A stretch of 64,000 nucleotides of DNA from CAWHXG01 sp963833235. GTDB taxonomy: Bacteria > Pseudomonadota > Alphaproteobacteria > Rhodobacterales > Rhodobacteraceae. Below the pieces are notes generated by a model that saw only the letters and a list, made by a program, of their open reading frames with translations, made no database searches and was not told the origin of the DNA. The translations under genes and the position numbers were made by a program. The DNA is taken from positions 186,001 through 250,000 of the forward strand of contig CAWHXG010000003.1 of assembly GCA_963833235.1 (NCBI GenBank), in the 5' to 3' direction. Shown in pieces: positions 59,484 to 64,000 of the stretch (position 1 is the first letter of the stretch; every line of letters starts with the position of its first letter).

Positions 59484-60809
59484 TCACGGGCCGCTGTCGA
59501 AGCTGTCCGACAGCACCGAGGGCTCCCGCCGCACCACGCAATCGGCGATCTGGCAGACCCGGCAGGTCGTGCCCACCCGCTGCACCGGCCCCATCGCGCC
59601 GTTCTCTCCCGCCCGTTCCGGCGGCACGATCAGCATGTAGGCGTCCTGCACCATCGGCCCGTCGAAGCCGGGGCCGGGGCGCGGCTGCGCATAGGCGTAC
59701 GCCACGAAGACGTGCCCGGGGCTGCCGCCATGCTCCAGGCGCATCCGCAGGGGCGTCATCGGCCGGCTCAGCGCCTGGTAGAGCGGCCAGAGCGCGCAGG
59801 CCGCCCCGAAGCGCGGCAGCGCGAACCGCTCCACCCCCTTGCGAAGGGTCAGCGTGCCCGACCCGTCGCAGACGGCAAGGCCTAGCCGCCCGCCCTCGAC
59901 GGGCGGCAGCGCCGCCAGCCGCCGGAACGCCGCCGGCAGATCCACCCCGAAGGCCGCGGCCACGCGGGTCGGGTCGCAGTCCAGCGCCTCCGCCGCGTCC
60001 GCCACCCGCGCCAGCGGCATCGCCGCGGCATCCCGCGCATAGCGCTCCAGATGCGTCCGCGCCATCGCCCGCGCCGCCTCCGAGCGCAGCGGCCCCGCCG
60101 CCTCCACGATCTCCGCCACCGGCGGCGGCGCTGAACGCTCCAGCGCCGCGACGTGGAAATCGCTCGCCTCCAGCCACGCCTCCAGCTCTTCCTGCGGGGT
60201 CACCAGGCCCGGCTCCGCCTGCTCCTCGTGATCCAGATACCCCACCAGCGCCGCCGAGCTTTCGGCCAAAGCCACGCTGTCGCCATGCAGGTTGCGGTGG
60301 AAGCGCCCGCGCCACGCCTCGTCCAGGTCCGGGGTCTCGGCGAGGATCGAGGCGGTCGCGCGGATCGCCGCGACCTTGGTCAGCACGTCGTGCAGCGAGG
60401 CCGAGAGCACCGGGTCGTGGGCGAGCCGGTCGGTCAGCCCCGCCACGCGGCGTTCCAGCGCCTCGATCCGCCGGGCCTGGCTCGCCGCCAGCCCCGCCCA
60501 GCCAGGGAACCGCCCGACGAACTCGTCCACCCGGTCGGCCTCCGCCGGCACCTCGGGCTGCGCGGCCGCGGCCATGCCGAGCTGGTCGAGCAGCTCCGCC
60601 TCCGCGCCCTGGGTCAGGGCCGCGACCTCGATCCGCAGAACCCGGGCCAGATCCACCAGAAGCTTGCCGCCGATCCGCCTGCGGTTGTGCTCGATGAGGT
60701 TGAGGTAGGAGGGCGAGATGCCCACCGCCCGCGCCAGATCGGCCTGCTTGAGGCCCTGCACCGTTCGTCGTGCGCGGATCCGCGTTCCGGTCAGCTCGGC
60801 GCGGGGCAT
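59484..60809 (-). CDS. XRE family short-chain acyl-CoA-type regulator (ScfR/RamB-like)
   Basis: 441 residues from ATG 60807-60809 (MPRAELTGTRIRARRTVQGL). HTH: LKQADLARAVGISPSYLNLI then EHNRRRIGGKLLVDLARVL. The C-terminal half is the DUF2083-type region with ALPRFGAACALWPLYQALSR and the cysteine motif TTCRVCQIADCVVRREPSVL. RamB, PrpR and ScfR members sense short-chain acyl-CoA levels and control acetate, propionate and glyoxylate-cycle genes. Here it heads a leftward set with a response regulator and an SLC5-type kinase. The gap 59337-59483 to the next gene holds nothing I can identify. Confidence 0.85.
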   Translation of the reverse strand: MPRAELTGTRIRARRTVQGLKQADLARAVGISPSYLNLIEHNRRRIGGKLLVDLARVLRIEVAALTQGAEAELLDQLGMAAAAQPEVPAEADRVDEFVGRFPGWAGLAASQARRIEALERRVAGLTDRLAHDPVLSASLHDVLTKVAAIRATASILAETPDLDEAWRGRFHRNLHGDSVALAESSAALVGYLDHEEQAEPGLVTPQEELEAWLEASDFHVAALERSAPPPVAEIVEAAGPLRSEAARAMARTHLERYARDAAAMPLARVADAAEALDCDPTRVAAAFGVDLPAAFRRLAALPPVEGGRLGLAVCDGSGTLTLRKGVERFALPRFGAACALWPLYQALSRPMTPLRMRLEHGGSPGHVFVAYAYAQPRPGPGFDGPMVQDAYMLIVPPERAGENGAMGPVQRVGTTCRVCQIADCVVRREPSVLSDSFDSGP

Positions 60810-61161
60810 CGGCGGCACCTCCGGATCTTGGTGGCGGGGTCTGCGTCGCCGCAGGGGGTACCCGCACGGTCATGGAGCGAGGCGAGAGTTCTGCGGGTTT
60901 TCATGGCCTTCCCCCTTTCTCGCTTCCGGAAATGCTGCACCTGCGTGAAAAGTCGTTGACAGACCTCATAGCATAAATGTCGATTTGTTGACAGGAAAAC
61001 CCCAGCTTCTGAATGACTTGTTGCATCCTTTTCCACATGACCCCGATAATGCCCGTCATGAGTAAACCGTGGCCAAGGCCGCGGCACGTTGTGAGGCCGG
61101 CATCAGACCGGCCCGCCGTTTCCGGGGTGCAGCCTGCATCCCACTTCAAGGGAGGACACCC
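60810..61161. promoter_or_regulatory. divergent control region with a GTTGACAG direct repeat
   Basis: About 350 bases between the divergent ScfR-like and binding-protein genes, with an A+T-rich core (60950-61030). GTTGACAG occurs at 60955-60962 and 60987-60994, exactly 32 bases (three helical turns) apart. TTGACA within each could also be a -35 element. A regulator site or tandem promoters are both possible. Confidence 0.5.
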
Positions 61162-62535
61162 ATGTCATTTTCCGATCCCACCCGCCGCCGCGTGCTGAAG
61201 ACGGGCGCCATCGCCGGCGCCGGCCTCGCCGCGCCGACGATCTTCACCGGCGCCTCTTGGGCGCAGACCACCGGGTTCACCAACGCGCCCCAGGGCGATA
61301 CCGTGACGCTCGGGTTCAACGTGCCGCAATCGGGCCCCTACGCCGACGAGGGCGCCGACGAGCTGCGCGCCTACGAGCTGGCTGTGGAGCATCTGAACGG
61401 CGAAGGCGACGGCGGCATGCTCGCCACCTTCTCCGAGAAGAACCTCGACGGCACGGGGATCATGGGTAAGCGGGTCGAATACGTGACCGGCGACACGCAG
61501 ACCAAGTCCGACGCCGCCCGCGCCTCCGCCAAGTCGATGATCGAGAAGGACGGCGCGATCATGATCACCGGGGGCTCCTCCTCGGGGGTCGCGGTGGCCG
61601 TGCAGGGCCTCTGCCAGGATGCCGGCATCATCTTTATGGCCGGCCTCACCCATGCCAACGACACGACCGGCAAGGACAAGCGCGCCAACGGCTTCCGCCA
61701 CTTCTTCAACAGCTACATGTCGGGGGCAGCGCTCGCGCCGATCCTCAACGCTCAGTACGGCAGCGACCGCAAGGCCTACCACCTGACGGCGGATTACAAC
61801 TGGGGCTACACCACCGAGCAGGCGATCCGCGAATCCACCGAGGCGATGGGCTGGGAAACGGTCAACACCGTGCTCACCCCGCTCACCCAGACCGATTTCA
61901 GCTCCTACATCGCACCGGTCCTGAATTCCGGCGCCGACGTGCTGGTGCTGAACCATTACGGCGGCAACATGGTGAACTCGCTGACCAACGCGGTGCAGTT
62001 CGGCCTGCGCGACGCCCAGGCCAACGGCAAGAACTTCGAGATCGTCGTGCCGCTCTATTCCGAGCTGATGGCCCGCGGCGCCGGCCAGAACATCGCCGGC
62101 ATCCTCGGCAGCCAGAACTGGGACTGGAAGCTCGAGAACGAGAAGGGCGCCCGCTACACCGGCACGAACGCCTTCGTGCAGAGCTTCGGCACCAAGTACG
62201 GCTTCCCGCCGAGCCAGGCCGCGCATACCTGCTACGTGCAGGCCCTGCTCTACGCCGATGCCGTCAACCGCGCCGGCAGCTTCAACCCCTGCGCGGTGGT
62301 CGAGGCGCTGGAAGGCTTCGAGTTCGACGGGCTGGGCAACGGCCCCACCCTCTACCGCGCCGAAGATCACCAGTGCTTCAAGGACGTGGTCGTGGTGCGC
62401 GGCAAGGAAGAGCCCGAGAACGAGTTCGACCTGGTGGAGATCGTCGAGGTGACCCCGGTCGAGCAAGTCACCTACCCGGCCGACCATCCGCAGTTCGCCG
62501 GTGGCAATCTTGGCACCTGCAACCCGGGCGCCTGA
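61162..62535 (+). CDS. branched-chain amino acid-type ABC substrate-binding protein (Tat-exported)
   Basis: 457 residues from ATG 61162 with GGAGGACA ribosome site. The signal is a twin-arginine type: DPTRRRVLKTGAIAGAGLAA, cleavage near SWAQTTG. Family 4 landmarks: TVTLGFNVPQSGPYADEGAD, MITGGSSSGVAVAVQGLCQD, FFNSYMSGAALAPIL and YNWGYTTEQAIRESTEAMGW. Such receptors bind amino acids, amides or urea in the periplasm. Followed by LivH and LivM-type permeases. Confidence 0.9.
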   Translation: MSFSDPTRRRVLKTGAIAGAGLAAPTIFTGASWAQTTGFTNAPQGDTVTLGFNVPQSGPYADEGADELRAYELAVEHLNGEGDGGMLATFSEKNLDGTGIMGKRVEYVTGDTQTKSDAARASAKSMIEKDGAIMITGGSSSGVAVAVQGLCQDAGIIFMAGLTHANDTTGKDKRANGFRHFFNSYMSGAALAPILNAQYGSDRKAYHLTADYNWGYTTEQAIRESTEAMGWETVNTVLTPLTQTDFSSYIAPVLNSGADVLVLNHYGGNMVNSLTNAVQFGLRDAQANGKNFEIVVPLYSELMARGAGQNIAGILGSQNWDWKLENEKGARYTGTNAFVQSFGTKYGFPPSQAAHTCYVQALLYADAVNRAGSFNPCAVVEALEGFEFDGLGNGPTLYRAEDHQCFKDVVVVRGKEEPENEFDLVEIVEVTPVEQVTYPADHPQFAGGNLGTCNPGA

Positions 62536-62542
62536 CCGTATC

Positions 62543-62575
62543 TGCCGGCGGCGGGCCATGAACCCGCCGCCGGCA
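62543..62575. terminator. strong hairpin after the Liv-type binding-protein gene
   Basis: TGCCGGCGGCGGG (62543-62555), loop CCATGAA, CCCGCCGCCGGCA (62563-62575): a perfect 13-bp stem starting eight bases after the stop. A smaller hairpin ACCCGCAC/GTGCGGGT is at 62686-62708. No U-run, so partial termination or mRNA protection is likely. Confidence 0.65.
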
Positions 62576-62854
62576 CGCGATACGATGGGGCTCGCCCCGG
62601 CGGGGTGACTGCGATGCTACTGCCGCAGGGCAAGGCCTCCACGTCCCGAAGGCGCCGACGCATCGCGCCCGACCGGAGTGGACCCACCCGCACACCGCGA
62701 GTGCGGGTCGACCCGCCGCCCAGAACGATGGCCCGACGTCCGGCCCTAACCAAGGGGCGCCCCACACCACCGCACCGGGGCGGCCCACCTCTCCGAAGCA
62801 CACCGCTTCCGCCAGTCCGAAGCCGCACCCGGCTCAGTCGCAAGAGGCCCGCCC
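62576..62854. other. gene-free spacer between binding-protein and permease genes
   Basis: About 280 bases with no plausible gene besides the small hairpin at 62686-62708. Long for an operon of this type; a secondary promoter for the permease genes could lie here but none is evident. Confidence 0.4.
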
Positions 62855-63886
62855 ATGGACGCGATCATCCTGCAAATCCTCAACGGGCTCGACAAGGGAT
62901 CCGCCTACGCGCTGATCGCCCTCGGCCTGACGCTGATCTTCGGCACCCTCGGCGTCGTCAACTTCGCCCACGGCGCGCTCTTCATGATCGGCGCCTTCTG
63001 CGCGGTCACCCTCTCGCGCCTGCTCAGCCTCAGCCACGTCACGCTCGACGAGACGCGCACCGACTTCCTCGGCAACCCGATGAGGATCGAGACCCCCTAC
63101 GTCCACGAATGGTTCGGCCCCGAGACGGGCGCCGCCATCATCGACTGGGCGGTACCGCTCTCGATCATCTTCGCGATCCCCGTTATGATCGGCATCGGCG
63201 TGATCATGGAACGCGGCCTGATCAAGCACTTCTACAAGCGCCCCCATGCCGACCAGATCCTGGTCACCTTCGGCCTCGCCATCGTGCTGCAGGAGATCAT
63301 CAAGTACTTCTACGGCGCCAACCCCATCCCCACGCCGGCGCCCGACGTCTTCCGCGGCAGCTTCGACTTCGGCCAGCTCATCGGCTTCGACGCCAACTCG
63401 ATCATCTACCCCTACTGGCGGCTGGTCTATTTCGGCTTCTCGATGGTCATCATCGGTGCGGTCTTCGCCTTCCTGCGCTACACCACCTTCGGCATGGTCG
63501 TGCGCGCCGGCATGGCCGACCGCGAGACGGTTGGCCTGCTCGGCATCAACATCGACAAGCGCTTCACCATCATGTTCGGCATCGCCGCCGCCGTCGCCGG
63601 CCTCGCCGGGGTCATGTACACGCCGATCAACTCGCCGAACTACCACATGGGCATGGATTTCCTCGTGCTCAGCTTCGTGGTGGTCGTGGTCGGCGGCATG
63701 GGCTCGCTTCCGGGCGCCGTGGCGGCGGGCTTCCTTCTGGGCATCCTCGAAAGCTTCGCCTCGATGGGCGCCGTGATCGACCTCATCCCCGGCATCAACC
63801 AGGTCATCATCTATCTCGTGGCCATCGTCATTCTGCTGACCCGCCCCCGCGGCCTGATGGGCCGCCGCGGCGTGATGGAGGAGTAG
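62855..63886 (+). CDS. branched-chain amino acid ABC transporter permease (LivH type)
   Basis: 343 residues. Starts MDAIILQILNGLDKGSAYAL then IALGLTLIFGTLGVVNFAHG, the LivH signature. The coupling region is MVVRAGMADRETVGLLGINI, followed by GVMYTPINSPNYHMGMDFLV and GGMGSLPGAVAAGFLLGILE. About 45 residues longer than typical LivH because of an insertion (RIETPYVHEWFGPETGAAI) after TM2. Inner-membrane subunit, operon with LivM-type permease. Confidence 0.92.
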   Translation: MDAIILQILNGLDKGSAYALIALGLTLIFGTLGVVNFAHGALFMIGAFCAVTLSRLLSLSHVTLDETRTDFLGNPMRIETPYVHEWFGPETGAAIIDWAVPLSIIFAIPVMIGIGVIMERGLIKHFYKRPHADQILVTFGLAIVLQEIIKYFYGANPIPTPAPDVFRGSFDFGQLIGFDANSIIYPYWRLVYFGFSMVIIGAVFAFLRYTTFGMVVRAGMADRETVGLLGINIDKRFTIMFGIAAAVAGLAGVMYTPINSPNYHMGMDFLVLSFVVVVVGGMGSLPGAVAAGFLLGILESFASMGAVIDLIPGINQVIIYLVAIVILLTRPRGLMGRRGVMEE

Positions 63887-63890
63887 CCCC

Positions 63891-64000
63891 ATGCTCGCAA
63901 CCAAACGCCATGACATGATCCTGCTGGCCGTCGTCGCCGTGCTGACCCTGCTGGCGCCCTTTCTGCTCAACCCGTTCCCGGCCAATTCCGACCTGGCGCA
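63891..64000 (+). CDS. branched-chain amino acid ABC transporter permease (LivM type), 5' end only
   Basis: Starts MLATKRHDMILLAVVAVLTL four bases after the LivH stop and runs off the window after about 36 residues. The N-terminal hydrophobic helix followed by LLNPFPANSDLA fits LivM permeases of this operon type. Identification rests on position more than on sequence. Confidence 0.8.
   Translation, partial: MLATKRHDMILLAVVAVLTLLAPFLLNPFPANSDLA

Overview
The window looks like a chromosomal segment of a Rhodobacterales (Paracoccaceae/Roseobacteraceae-type) alphaproteobacterium. The grounds are very high G+C with G/C-ending codons, many TRAP and ABC uptake systems, a divergent DUF3572/PleD pair, a GapR (DUF2312) gene, two VPLPA-CTERM proteins, a betaine-lipid operon, and an alphaproteobacterial SOS box of the form GAAC-N7-GAAC. 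I see no integrase, transposase, CRISPR array, rRNA or prophage; it reads as metabolically rich core and accessory chromosome.

Layout. 1-8.85 kb: a TAXI-type TRAP system (leftward, cut by the window edge), a LysR regulator, and a rightward operon of a D-glutamate cyclase-like hydro-lyase (DUF1445), a DctPQM TRAP transporter, DUF2848 and 5-oxoprolinase subunits PxpB/PxpC; three neighbouring genes here carry frame breaks. 8.9-16.4 kb: an H-NOX-like protein with a diguanylate cyclase partner, an MttB-family methyltransferase, a HAD phosphatase, DUF3572, a PleD-like diguanylate cyclase, DUF983 and a Nudix hydrolase. 16.4-22.7 kb: an aldo/keto reductase, an SOS-box-driven ImuA homologue with no ImuB/DnaE2 after it, an MFS exporter, a VPLPA-CTERM protein and methionyl-tRNA synthetase. 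22.8-30.6 kb: a phosphorus island with phnM and DUF1045 (phosphonate), a secreted glycerophosphodiesterase behind an array of Pho-box half-sites in 11-bp phase, a second VPLPA-CTERM protein, and a plcP-btaA-btaB lipid-remodelling operon behind another Pho-box-like site. 30.6-39.5 kb: a HupE/UreJ-DUF4198 metal pair, an M20 amidohydrolase and a peptide-type ABC transporter with a permease-ATPase fusion.

39.5-50.7 kb: a ten-gene leftward polyol/sugar operon (LacI, TIM-barrel isomerase, Gfo/Idh dehydrogenase, binding protein, two permeases, a 62-residue membrane protein, two ATPases, DhaKL kinase). Two matching palindromes, in front of the repressor gene and in front of the binding-protein gene, look like the LacI operators. 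50.8-55.4 kb: truA, tRNA-Thr(TGT), a sulfotransferase-like hypothetical, GapR, small proteins and a FliM-like C-ring protein. 55.6-60.8 kb: an SLC5-STAC histidine kinase, a single-domain response regulator and a ScfR/RamB-type XRE regulator, plausibly a short-chain carboxylate sensing module. 61.2-64 kb: a branched-chain-amino-acid-type ABC operon running off the right edge.

Two themes recur. Hairpins sit between the binding-protein gene and the permease genes in all three ABC operons, as expected if mRNA processing or attenuation keeps binding protein in excess. Six genes have single-base frame breaks, several in runs of G or C, and one is metG, which is normally essential; consensus sequencing error is therefore a live explanation for many of them and should be excluded before any of these genes is called dead.
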